From Janthinobacterium sp. (GTDB lineage Bacteria > Pseudomonadota > Gammaproteobacteria > Burkholderiales > Burkholderiaceae_D), in NCBI RefSeq assembly GCF_009923995.1, contig NZ_RFSK01000026.1, positions 1 through 64,000 of the forward strand: a stretch of DNA of 64,000 bases. The letters run 5' to 3'. Of the stretch, positions 17,290 to 24,747 are shown piece by piece. A program made the translations under genes and the position numbers. Under the pieces are notes generated by a model. It saw only the letters and a list, made by a program, of their open reading frames with translations. It was not told where the DNA came from and made no database searches. Each line of letters begins with the position of its first letter. Within the stretch, counting starts at the first letter, position 1.

Positions 17290-17379
17290 CCGAGAAAAAG
17301 CCCATGGCGGCGTTGCCTTGCCTTGTCGTACTAGGCGTACTGCCTGCGGCAAGGCGCCTTGCCCTGAACTTTTTTCGGG
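17290..17379. repeat. Structured intergenic element with nested inverted repeats
   Basis: Between ccsB and msrP, outer arms CCGAGAAAAAG (17290-17300) and CTTTTTTCGG (17369-17378) enclose an 8-bp stem GCCTTGCC (17315-17322)/GGCAAGGC (17348-17355). Inside is an apical GTAC...GTAC (17328-17340). The palindrome AAGGCGCCTT (17351-17360) overlaps. It looks like a REP/MITE-type dispersed element or a complex terminator; only one copy is visible here, so repetition is not shown. Confidence 0.45.
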
Positions 17380-17474
17380 CACTGTAGTAACGTTTTTTTG
17401 CATGACAGAAGCGTCATGAACGGCCCGGGAAAACTGGTGTAAGGTACAAATAATCACCTTTTCCCGGAGCCGCC

Positions 17475-18452
17475 ATGTTGATCAAGCGCAGTCCCAACGG
17501 CATCGAATTGCCGTATTCTTCCGAAATCACGCCGCGCGCCGTGTTCGAGTCGCGCCGCAGTTTCATCAAGCAAATCGCCCTGGGCTCCGTGTCCAGCGCG
17601 GCCTTGCTGGAAATGGCCAGCCGCGAAGCCTTCGCGCAGGGCACCAATCCCAAGCTGGCTGCCAAATTGAATCCCGCCTATTCCGCGCTGGAAAAGCAGA
17701 CGGCCTACAAGGACGCCACCACCTATAACAATTTCTACGAGTTCGGCACGGACAAGAGCGAGCCGGCGCAAAACGCGGGCACCTTGCGCACGCGGCCGTG
17801 GACGGTCAGCATCGAAGGCGAGGTCAAGAAGCCCATGACCCTCGATCTCGATGCCTTGCTGAAACTGGCGCCGCTGGAAGAGCGCGTCTACCGCCTGCGC
17901 TGCGTGGAAGGCTGGTCGATGGTCATCCCGTGGATCGGTTATTCCTTCTCTGAAATTATCAAGAAGGTCGAACCGACGGGCAACGCCAAGTACGTGGAAT
18001 TCGTCACCCTGGCCGACAAGAAGCAGATGCCGGGCGTGGGCAGCCGCGTGCTGCAGTGGCCGTATGTGGAAGGCTTGCGCCTCGACGAGGCGAACCACCC
18101 GCTGGCGCTGCTGACCCTGGGCATGTATGGCGAAACCCTGCCGAACCAGAATGGCGCGCCCGTGCGCATGGTGTTGCCGTGGAAATACGGCTTCAAGTCG
18201 GCCAAGTCCATCGTCAAGATCCGCTTCGTCAAGGAACAGCCGCGCACGGCCTGGAACCTGGCGGCGCCATCCGAGTACGGCTTCTATTCCAATGTGAATC
18301 CGAACGTGGACCATCCGCGCTGGTCGCAGGCCACGGAGCGGCGCATCGGTGAAGACGGCTTTCTCACGCGCAAGCGCAAGACCCTGATGTACAACGGCTA
18401 TAACGATGTCGCCCCGTTGTATGCGGGCATGGATCTGAAGAAATTCTTTTAA
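17475..18452 (+). CDS. msrP: Protein-methionine-sulfoxide reductase catalytic subunit MsrP
   Basis: This periplasmic molybdoenzyme (formerly YedY) repairs oxidised methionines in envelope proteins. The 325-residue precursor has a twin-arginine signal ([11 protein letters not shown], cleaved near the AFAQ site). It then shows the sulfite-oxidase-fold molybdopterin domain with the molybdenum-ligand Cys in [11 protein letters not shown]. The C-terminal segment has [14 protein letters not shown] and [20 protein letters not shown]. The membrane haem partner msrQ starts 9 bases downstream, making a two-gene operon. Confidence 0.96.
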   Translation: MLIKRSPNGIELPYSSEITPRAVFESRRSFIKQIALGSVSSAALLEMASREAFAQGTNPKLAAKLNPAYSALEKQTAYKDATTYNNFYEFGTDKSEPAQNAGTLRTRPWTVSIEGEVKKPMTLDLDALLKLAPLEERVYRLRCVEGWSMVIPWIGYSFSEIIKKVEPTGNAKYVEFVTLADKKQMPGVGSRVLQWPYVEGLRLDEANHPLALLTLGMYGETLPNQNGAPVRMVLPWKYGFKSAKSIVKIRFVKEQPRTAWNLAAPSEYGFYSNVNPNVDHPRWSQATERRIGEDGFLTRKRKTLMYNGYNDVAPLYAGMDLKKFF

Positions 18453-18461
18453 GGGAAGAGC

Positions 18462-19115
18462 ATGGCCATCAACCCCACGCCGAAACAGTTGTCGCTAGTC
18501 AAAAGCCTGATTTTTCTGCTGGCACTGATTCCCTTCGTGCGCATGGTCTGGCTGACCTACACGGGGCAGCTGGTGGAGCCGCTGGAATTCATCACGCGCG
18601 GTACGGGCGACTGGACCCTGTATTTCCTGTGCATCAGTCTGGCTGTGACGCCCTTGCGGCGCTTCACGCAATGGAACTGGCTGATCAAGCTGCGCCGCAT
18701 GCTGGGCCTGTTCGCGTTTTTCTACGCGGCATTGCACTTCACCACTTTCTTATGGTTCGATCACTTCTTTGATGTGCAGGAAATGTGGAAGGATGTGCTC
18801 AAGCGGCCCTTCATCACGGTGGGCTTCATCGCTTTCGTGCTGCTCATTCCGCTGGCCGTGACGAGCACGAACGGCATGGTCAAGCGCCTGGGCGGCAAGC
18901 GCTGGCAGTGGCTGCACCGCTTGATCTACCTCATCGCGCCGCTGGGCATCCTGCACTTCTGGTGGATGAAGGCGGGCAAGCACAATTTCGCGCAACCGAT
19001 CCTGTTCGGTACCATCGTCGCGCTACTGCTGGCAATACGCGTGTATTTCGCCTGGAGCAAGCGCGCGAAAAGCGCCAGGGCGGCCGCGGCAGCCACCCCG
19101 GTGCGTTCTGCTTAG
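18462..19115 (+). CDS. msrQ: Haem-binding membrane subunit MsrQ
   Basis: MsrQ (YedZ) passes electrons from the quinone pool or cytosolic flavin reductase to MsrP. The 217-residue protein has about six TM helices with ferric-reductase-like haem histidines (AALHFTTFLWF, WLHRLIYLIAPLGILHFWW). GGGAAGAG precedes the ATG. Its stop overlaps the stop of the convergent lptM by four bases. Confidence 0.95.
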   Translation: MAINPTPKQLSLVKSLIFLLALIPFVRMVWLTYTGQLVEPLEFITRGTGDWTLYFLCISLAVTPLRRFTQWNWLIKLRRMLGLFAFFYAALHFTTFLWFDHFFDVQEMWKDVLKRPFITVGFIAFVLLIPLAVTSTNGMVKRLGGKRWQWLHRLIYLIAPLGILHFWWMKAGKHNFAQPILFGTIVALLLAIRVYFAWSKRAKSARAAAAATPVRSA

Positions 19116-19294
19116 GTCACGGGCACGATCACGGGCGGCGGCGGCACGGGGGCCGGTTCGACGGGGCCTTTGGCTGGCGCGCCCTTGGCCGCTGGCGGCT
19201 TGGGCAGGTACAGTGGCCCCGGCTGGCCGCAGCCGGCCAGGACGCTAGTAACCACAATGGCGATGCCGATATAAAACGCTGAGGATGACTTCAC
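19112..19294 (-). CDS. lptM: Small lipoprotein LptM (YifL-like)
   Basis: This short lipoprotein has a lipobox (VLAGC) followed by GQPGPLYLPKPP, matching the CGQKGPLYLP signature of LptM, which helps the LPS translocon LptD mature in the outer membrane. The C-terminal half is Pro/Ala rich. The start is uncertain: GTG at 19294 gives a compact signal peptide; GTG at 19306 or ATG at 19336 are alternatives without good ribosome sites. It is divergent from cyaY, a common arrangement, but the usual downstream lysA is missing here and msrQ converges instead. Confidence 0.78.
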   Translation of the reverse strand: MKSSSAFYIGIAIVVTSVLAGCGQPGPLYLPKPPAAKGAPAKGPVEPAPVPPPPVIVPVT

Positions 19295-19334
19295 GATTAG
19301 AATCACGGTTTGATTAAGATCTTTGGAGTGTAGC

Positions 19335-19664
19335 ATGAGCGAATCGGAATTCCTGGCCCTGGCCGAAGCCACCCTGACGGACATCGAGGCGGCGCTGGAC
19401 CGGCTGAACGATGCGGACGTGCTCGACGTCGAATGCAGCCGCAGCGGCAATGTGCTGGAAATCGAGTTCATCGACAACGGCACGAAAATCATCGTCAACA
19501 GCCAGGCCCCCATGCGCGAGATGTGGGTGGCGGCCCGTTCCGGCGGTTTCCACTACAAGCGCGTGGGCGACGCGTGGATCAACACGCGCGACGGCTCGGA
19601 ACTGTTCGCGGCCCTGTCGGCCATGGCCAGCGAGCAGGCGGGCGCGCCCGTGATCCTGAAGTAA
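19335..19664 (+). CDS. cyaY: Iron-sulfur cluster assembly protein CyaY (frataxin)
   Basis: The 109-residue frataxin homologue binds iron and regulates cysteine desulfurase in Fe-S assembly. It shows the acidic first helix (ESEFLALAEATLTDIEAALD), the beta-sheet segment VLEIEFIDNGTKIIVNSQ and the MREMWVAARSGGFHY motif. GGAG at about 19325 sets the ATG at 19335 rather than 19323. A strong bidirectional terminator follows. Confidence 0.95.
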   Translation: MSESEFLALAEATLTDIEAALDRLNDADVLDVECSRSGNVLEIEFIDNGTKIIVNSQAPMREMWVAARSGGFHYKRVGDAWINTRDGSELFAALSAMASEQAGAPVILK

Positions 19665-19682
19665 TCTTTGCGCCGCATCAAT

Positions 19683-19718
19683 AAAAAAAGGGCAGCCTGT
19701 GCAGGCTGCCCTTTTTTT
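19683..19718. terminator. Strong bidirectional terminator
   Basis: The inverted repeat has AAAAAAAGGG then CAGCCTG (19683-19699), loop TG, CAGGCTG then CCCTTTTTTT (19702-19718). It is flanked by A and T tracts in both directions and ends cyaY. Confidence 0.9.
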
Positions 19719-19723
19719 ATTTT

Positions 19724-19845
19724 AAACACCTGACAACACCGTAGCGAGCGGATGGGATTTGCGGCTGGGAAGCGGAGCTGTGCTTTAGCACAGTGAGCAT
19801 CGGAAACCGCAAAGCGCGACGCGCAGCAGGTTTGGTTGGGTGTTT
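19724..19845. repeat. Three-tier inverted-repeat element beside ponA
   Basis: Three nested perfect inverted repeats share one axis: AAACACC (19724-19730)/GGTGTTT (19839-19845), TTTGCGG (19758-19764)/CCGCAAA (19807-19813), and CTGTGCT (19778-19784)/AGCACAG (19787-19793). The right arm abuts the ponA stop codon. A long stem-loop RNA or a cruciform could form. No coding potential is evident. Candidate REP-like repeat, small RNA, or ponA 3' end structure. Confidence 0.5.
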
Positions 19846-22200
19846 TTAGAACAATTCGTTCTTGACGGCTTCCTTGGCTTTCTCTTCCTCCGGCGTGCCG
19901 CGCGCGGCGCCTTCCAGGCTGCCGACGCCCGTGCCCGGTGGATTTTCCGCATAGTAATACTCGTCGCCCACGAGGATCAGGCCTTCCGGTACGGCACGTT
20001 CCTCGACGGGGATGCTCTTCAGGGCTTTCGCCATGTAGTTGATCCAGATCGGCAGGGCCAGGCCGCCGCCCGTTTCCCGGTTGCCCAGGTTGCGCGGCTG
20101 GTCGTAGCCGATCCAGGCGATGCCCACCAGCTTGGCCTGGTAGCCGGCGAACCACGCATCGATGGAATCGTTGGTGGTGCCCGTCTTGCCGGCCAGGTCG
20201 GGGCGTTTCAGGGCCATGGCCTTGTTGGCCGTGCCGAAGCGCACGACGTCGTTGAGCATGCTGTTCATGAGGAAGGCGTTGCGCTCGTCGATCACGCGGT
20301 TGGCTTCCTCGCCCGCCAGGTCCGGCTTGGCTTGCGACAGGACATTGCCGTCGCTGTCCGTCACCTTGGCGATCAGGTAAGGGTTGATCTTGTAGCCGCC
20401 GTTGGCGAAGACGGCATACGCGCCCGCCATCTGCAGGGGCGTGACGTTGCCGGCGCCCAGGGCCAGGGTCAGGTAGGGCGGGTTCTTGTCCGCGTCAAAG
20501 CCGAAGCGCGTCGCGTATTCCTGGCCGTACTTGGCGCCGATCTTGTGCAGGATGCGGATGGAAATCATGTTTTTTGATTTCATCAAGCCCTTGCGCATGG
20601 TCATCGGACCGTCGTACTTGCTGTCGTAGTTCTTCGGTTCCCACGCCTGGCCGCCCGTCTGGCCCGCGTCGAAGGAGATGGGCGCGTCGTTGATGATGGT
20701 GGCCGGCGACAGGCCCCGCTCCAGCGAGGCGGAGTAGATGAAGGGCTTGAAGGCGGAGCCGGGCTGGCGCCATGCCTGCGTGACGTGGTTGAACTTGTTG
20801 CGGTTGTAATCGAAGCCGCCCACCATGGCGCGGATGGCGCCGTCCGTGGTGCTGGCCGAGACGAACGCCGATTGCACTTCCGGCATCTGCGTCAGGACCC
20901 AGTTGCCGCCTTCCTGCATGACGCGGATCACGGCGCCGCGCTTGATGCGGCGGTTCGGTGCCGCTTTTTCCGACAGCCAGGCCGAGCCGAAGGTCAGGCC
21001 GGGGCCCGTGATGGTGATTTCCTCGCCGGCCGACGTGACGGCCTGGATGGACTTGGGCGACGCCTGCAGCACCATGGCGGCGATGATGTCGTCGCTGTCC
21101 GGGTGGTCGGCCAGTTCCGTTTCGATGGCGTCATCCGCTTCGGCCTTGGTTTTCGGAATCTCGATATACGCTTCCGGGCCGCGATAGCCGTGGCGTTTCT
21201 CGTAATCCATGACGCCCTTGCGCAGGGCGATATACGCGGCGTCCTGGTCGGCCTTGGTGATGGTGGTGTAGACGTTCAGGCCGCGTGTGTACGTGTCTTC
21301 CTTGAATTGCTCGTAGACGAGCTGGCGCGCCATTTCTGACACGTATTCCGCATGCACGCCGAAGGCGCTGCTGTCGGTTTTCACTTTCAGCTCTTCATTT
21401 TTCGCTTCTTCGTACTGCGCCGGCGTGATGTAGCCCAGCTGCGCCATGCGCTGCAGGATGTATTGCTGGCGCATGCGCGCGCGTTTCGGGTTGACGACGG
21501 GGTTGTAGGCCGACGGCGCCTTCGGCAAGCCGGCCAGCATGGCCGCTTCGGCCACGGTCAGGTCCTGGATATTTTTGCCGAAATAGATTTGCGCGGCCGA
21601 GGCGAAGCCGTAGGCGCGCTGACCCAGATAAATCTGGTTCATATACACTTCCAGGATCTGGTCCTTGCTGAGGTTTTTCTCGATCTTCCAGGCCAATAAC
21701 ACTTCATAGGCCTTGCGTTTCAGCGTCTGTTCGCTGGACAGGAAGAAGTTGCGCGCCACTTGCTGCGTGATGGTCGACGCGCCTTGCTTGGCGCCGCCCG
21801 TCAGGTTGTGCAGGGCCGCGCGGGTGATGCCCAGATAGTCCACGCCGCCGTGTTCATAGAAGCGGTCATCCTCGATGGCCAGCACGGCTTTCTTCATCAC
21901 ATCGGGAATATCCTTGATGTGCACCATGTTGCGGCGCTCTTCGCCGAACTCGCCGATGAGCACACTGTCGGAGGTGAAAATCCGCAGCGGCATCTTCGGC
22001 TTGTAGTCGGTCAGGGTATCGAGCGCCGGCAGGTTCGGATACGCCATGGCCAGGCCGAATACCACCAGCAGCACGCCGACGACGCCCAGACCCAGGAACG
22101 ATACCAGGGCCATCAGCAGAAAGCGTTTGGGTTTGCTGCCCTTCTGGGGCGGTTTCGAGCCAGCGTTGCCGGCGGAGGATGAAGATGTCATGCGTGTCAT
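19846..22200 (-). CDS. ponA: Penicillin-binding protein 1A
   Basis: This class A bifunctional peptidoglycan synthase has 784 residues. A TM anchor (about 28-50) is followed by a glycosyltransferase domain (catalytic Glu in AIEDDRFYEHGGVD, then KQGASTITQQVARNFFLS). An OB-like insert and a transpeptidase domain follow, with SxxK (GSAFKPF), SxN (SKN) and KTG (GKTGTTNDSIDAWF). All catalytic motifs are intact. It is divergent from pilM, the standard ponA-pilMNOPQ arrangement. An ATG four codons downstream is an alternative start. Confidence 0.96.
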   Translation of the reverse strand: MTRMTSSSSAGNAGSKPPQKGSKPKRFLLMALVSFLGLGVVGVLLVVFGLAMAYPNLPALDTLTDYKPKMPLRIFTSDSVLIGEFGEERRNMVHIKDIPDVMKKAVLAIEDDRFYEHGGVDYLGITRAALHNLTGGAKQGASTITQQVARNFFLSSEQTLKRKAYEVLLAWKIEKNLSKDQILEVYMNQIYLGQRAYGFASAAQIYFGKNIQDLTVAEAAMLAGLPKAPSAYNPVVNPKRARMRQQYILQRMAQLGYITPAQYEEAKNEELKVKTDSSAFGVHAEYVSEMARQLVYEQFKEDTYTRGLNVYTTITKADQDAAYIALRKGVMDYEKRHGYRGPEAYIEIPKTKAEADDAIETELADHPDSDDIIAAMVLQASPKSIQAVTSAGEEITITGPGLTFGSAWLSEKAAPNRRIKRGAVIRVMQEGGNWVLTQMPEVQSAFVSASTTDGAIRAMVGGFDYNRNKFNHVTQAWRQPGSAFKPFIYSASLERGLSPATIINDAPISFDAGQTGGQAWEPKNYDSKYDGPMTMRKGLMKSKNMISIRILHKIGAKYGQEYATRFGFDADKNPPYLTLALGAGNVTPLQMAGAYAVFANGGYKINPYLIAKVTDSDGNVLSQAKPDLAGEEANRVIDERNAFLMNSMLNDVVRFGTANKAMALKRPDLAGKTGTTNDSIDAWFAGYQAKLVGIAWIGYDQPRNLGNRETGGGLALPIWINYMAKALKSIPVEERAVPEGLILVGDEYYYAENPPGTGVGSLEGAARGTPEEEKAKEAVKNELF

Positions 22201-22483
22201 GTCTTTCAGTAAATTTATGCCGCTTAATTATAAGCGAGCTTGCCGGGGCGGCAGCGCGCCATGGCGCCTGCCTGCGGGCTGCTTGATACTTGTCGCTACT
22301 CTATATAAGCGCGTATTGGCTCGCTGGCAACCAGGATTTGGTAACAATTATTCTGCGCCAGATCACATCACCCCCAGATAGTCGCCGCGTGCCGCAAGTC
22401 CAGGCGGGAAAGCCGTTTACAAGCCGTCACTGCCGGGGCTAGGATTTCTGACGACAGTGGCCATCCCGCGGTGACATTTCTTC
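22201..22483. promoter_or_regulatory. Divergent ponA/pilM control region
   Basis: This 283-bp gap should hold both promoters. A perfect inverted repeat CGCTTA-ATTA-TAAGCG lies at 22221-22236, next to the ponA start. CTATATAA near 22300 is a possible -10 region. No gene is seen. Confidence 0.35.
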
Positions 22484-23122
22484 ATGAAAAACATATCCAT
22501 GCGTCGTCTACCGGGCTGGGGCTTGCTCGGCGTTGATGTGGGGCACGATGCCATACGCGTCGTCGAACTGGTGCGCCGGCGGGGGACATTGTCTTGCCGG
22601 TATCGTGGTGCCGCCCCGCTGGCACCGGGAATCATGCTGGAGGGCAATGTCGAGGATGTGCCGGCCCTGGCCGCGGCCCTGCAGCAGGCTTGCCGCGATA
22701 GTGGCAGCACCTGCACGCGGGTGGCGCTGGCCATGCCGGCCACGGCCCTGATCACGCATGCGATCCGGCTGCCGGCAGGCTTGCCGGAAGAGCAGCTGGA
22801 AATCCTCGTGGAGCTGGAGGCGGCGCAGTACATGCCGTTTGCGCTGGAAGACGCCAGCCTGGATTTTCTCACCCTGGGTCCGGCACCGCCGCTGGCGGGC
22901 AAGCAAGGGCCGGAGATCGACGTGCTGCTGGTGGCGGCGCGGCGCGCCAGCGTGCAGCGCCGCCTCGACGCAGCGAAGGCGGCAGGCTTGCAGGCCGTCG
23001 TCATGGATAGCGAGGCGCTGGCCGTGCAGGCGGCGCTGGCGCAAGGGGGCTGGCAAGCCTTGCCCGATGGCGGCGCCTATCAGCTGGCCTGGGGCCTGGC
23101 CTTGCACCGGTACGCCCGATGA
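22484..23122 (+). CDS. pilM: Type IV pilus assembly protein PilM, internally shortened
   Basis: PilM is the cytoplasmic actin-like ring protein that binds the PilN N-terminus. This copy has 212 residues against about 350 normally. The first actin-like lobe matches well (GVDVGHDAIRVVEL at 16-29, AMPATALITHAIRLPAGL, ELEAAQYMPFALEDASLDF, DVLLVAARRASVQRR, VMDSEALAVQAAL). It then jumps near residue 187-198 to the normal C-terminal ending (LAWGLALHRY). About 130-140 residues carrying the second phosphate and adenosine sites are missing, so ATP binding is doubtful. The frame is open and the 4-base overlap with pilN is kept, so it does not look like a recent pseudogene. ATG 22499 is an alternative start. 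Confidence 0.82.
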   Translation: MKNISMRRLPGWGLLGVDVGHDAIRVVELVRRRGTLSCRYRGAAPLAPGIMLEGNVEDVPALAAALQQACRDSGSTCTRVALAMPATALITHAIRLPAGLPEEQLEILVELEAAQYMPFALEDASLDFLTLGPAPPLAGKQGPEIDVLLVAARRASVQRRLDAAKAAGLQAVVMDSEALAVQAALAQGGWQALPDGGAYQLAWGLALHRYAR

Positions 23123-23691
23123 AGGGCCAGGCACCAGTGCCGCGCATCAATTTGTTGCCGCATCGGCAGGCGGCGCGGCGGCGGCGCATCCAGGCATTGT
23201 TGTGGCTGCTAGCCGGCGGCGCATTCTCAGGCCTGCTGCTGGCGCTGGGTACGGCGGGCTGGCTGCATCTGCGGCTCGATGCGCTGGCGCGCCGCCAGGA
23301 CGACTGGCGCCGCGCCACGCAGCAGGTGGAGCTTGCCCTGCAGACGGGCAGGCGGGTGCAGGACGAGACGGCGGCATTGCTGGCGCGGCGGCAGGCGATT
23401 GCCGGGCTGCAAGAACAACGCAATGCCTGGGTGCACATGCTGGAAGTGCTGGCGCGCGCCATGCCGGCCGGCGTGGCCTTGCGCGGCGTGCGCCAGGAAG
23501 CGGCGCTGCTGCGCTTGCAAGGGCATGCCGTTGCGCAGGACAAGGTGGCGGCGCTCATGCTGGCGCTGGCCGAGGCGGCGCCGGCGTCGAAGCCGGAACT
23601 GCTGGAAGTGCGCGGCGCGGCGGACGGTGCGGTGGAATGGACGATACGGCTGACATGGCCTGCACCGGCAGCGCCTGGCAAGCGACCGTAA
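23119..23691 (+). CDS. pilN: Type IV pilus inner-membrane protein PilN
   Basis: PilN is the bitopic membrane partner linking PilM to PilO. The 190-residue protein keeps the PilM-binding signature INLLP (10-14) with a basic patch after it, one TM helix (about 24-47), a coiled coil (about 50-110) and a ferredoxin-like periplasmic domain. The start overlaps the pilM stop (ATGA). The sequence is unusually Arg/Ala rich compared with family members. Confidence 0.88.
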   Translation: MKGQAPVPRINLLPHRQAARRRRIQALLWLLAGGAFSGLLLALGTAGWLHLRLDALARRQDDWRRATQQVELALQTGRRVQDETAALLARRQAIAGLQEQRNAWVHMLEVLARAMPAGVALRGVRQEAALLRLQGHAVAQDKVAALMLALAEAAPASKPELLEVRGAADGAVEWTIRLTWPAPAAPGKRP

Positions 23692-23709
23692 ATCGGGAGG
23701 TGGCTGATC

Positions 23710-24747
23710 ATGCTGAGCCTGAAACAAGCGTCGCTGTGGCCGCTGCGGGCCCGCCTCGCCGCGGCCGTCCTGGGCGCCGTCCTGGTGGCCGCGCTGCTGC
23801 ACCTGGCCTGGCTCGACGGGCTGCATGCCGCCGTGCAGGCTGCGCACGGGGAGGAAGCGCGTCTGCGCACGGCCTACCTGCAAGCCCATGCCGGCGCAGG
23901 ACGCTTGCCGGCCTGGCGTGAACAGCAGCGCCAGGCGAGCGCCGAGCTCGCCAATCTGGAACAGCAATTGCCGAACCATCAGCAGATGGCGGTGCTCTTG
24001 TCCGATATCAATACGGCAGGGCAGTCGCGCGGTTTGCAATTTACCCTGTTCAAGCCGGGCGCCCCCCAGGCGCAGGCGCACTATGTGGCGCTGCCCATCG
24101 CCGTCCAGCTGCGCGGCGGCTATCACGCCATGGGCGAGCTGATGGCGGACCTGGCACGGTTGCCGCGCATCGTGACCGTGCACGAGTTGGCATTGACTGC
24201 GGGCAAGGATGGCATGCTGACCCTCGATGCCGTGCTGCACGCGTATCGCTTGCCCGATGCGCAGGAGCGGGCCGCGCAAGCCCGCTTGCCGCAGCCGGCC
24301 CGGCCGGCGCCAGTGGCTTGGCAGGCGGCGCCCGCCTTCGTGCCGCATCCGTATGCAGTTGCCGGCTTGCCCGATCCGTTCGGTACGCGGCTGCCGGGAT
24401 CGCCGCCAGCATCGGCCGGTGTGGCGGGACCGGACTTGCGCCGTCCCCGCGAACCGCTGGAAAGCATGGCCATGGCGGCCTTGCGCATGGTCGGCAGCGT
24501 GCGCCACGCGGGGCGCCTGAGCGCGCTGCTGCAGGCGGGGCCACGCGTGTACCGGGTGGAGCTGGGCCAGCATCTGGGACCGGACCATGGTGTGGTGACG
24601 GCCATCAGCGAGCAGGCCGTGCAATATCGTGAACTGCTGCGCGAGGCGGACGGCCCGTGGCGCGAACGGCGCGGCAGCCTGGCCTTGCAGGCGGCGGGGG
24701 CAACCGGCGCCGTCGCACCGTCAAGCCCGCCCGAGGCCGTGCCATGA
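23710..24747 (+). CDS. pilO: PilO-PilP fusion protein of the pilus alignment complex
   Basis: This 345-residue protein joins two normally separate genes. Residues 1-187 are PilO-like: TM near 17-38, coiled coil with NLEQQLPNHQQMAVLLSDI, then a ferredoxin-like domain with FTLFKPG and VHELALTAG. After a Pro/Ala linker (about 188-212), residues 213-330 match PilP: GLPDPFGTRL, PREPLESMAMAALRMVGSV, VYRVELGQHLG, HGVVTAISE. No stop, start or lipobox separates them, so PilP is tethered through the PilO helix instead of a lipid. GGGAGGTGG precedes the ATG. Its stop overlaps the pilQ start. Confidence 0.85.
   Translation: MLSLKQASLWPLRARLAAAVLGAVLVAALLHLAWLDGLHAAVQAAHGEEARLRTAYLQAHAGAGRLPAWREQQRQASAELANLEQQLPNHQQMAVLLSDINTAGQSRGLQFTLFKPGAPQAQAHYVALPIAVQLRGGYHAMGELMADLARLPRIVTVHELALTAGKDGMLTLDAVLHAYRLPDAQERAAQARLPQPARPAPVAWQAAPAFVPHPYAVAGLPDPFGTRLPGSPPASAGVAGPDLRRPREPLESMAMAALRMVGSVRHAGRLSALLQAGPRVYRVELGQHLGPDHGVVTAISEQAVQYRELLREADGPWRERRGSLALQAAGATGAVAPSSPPEAVP

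Noticed and set aside
22484..23122. pilM as a pseudogene broken by frameshift
   Set aside because: The frame is open from start to the conserved C-terminal end, and the missing part is not found in other frames between pilM and pilN, so an in-frame deletion or a genuine short form fits better.
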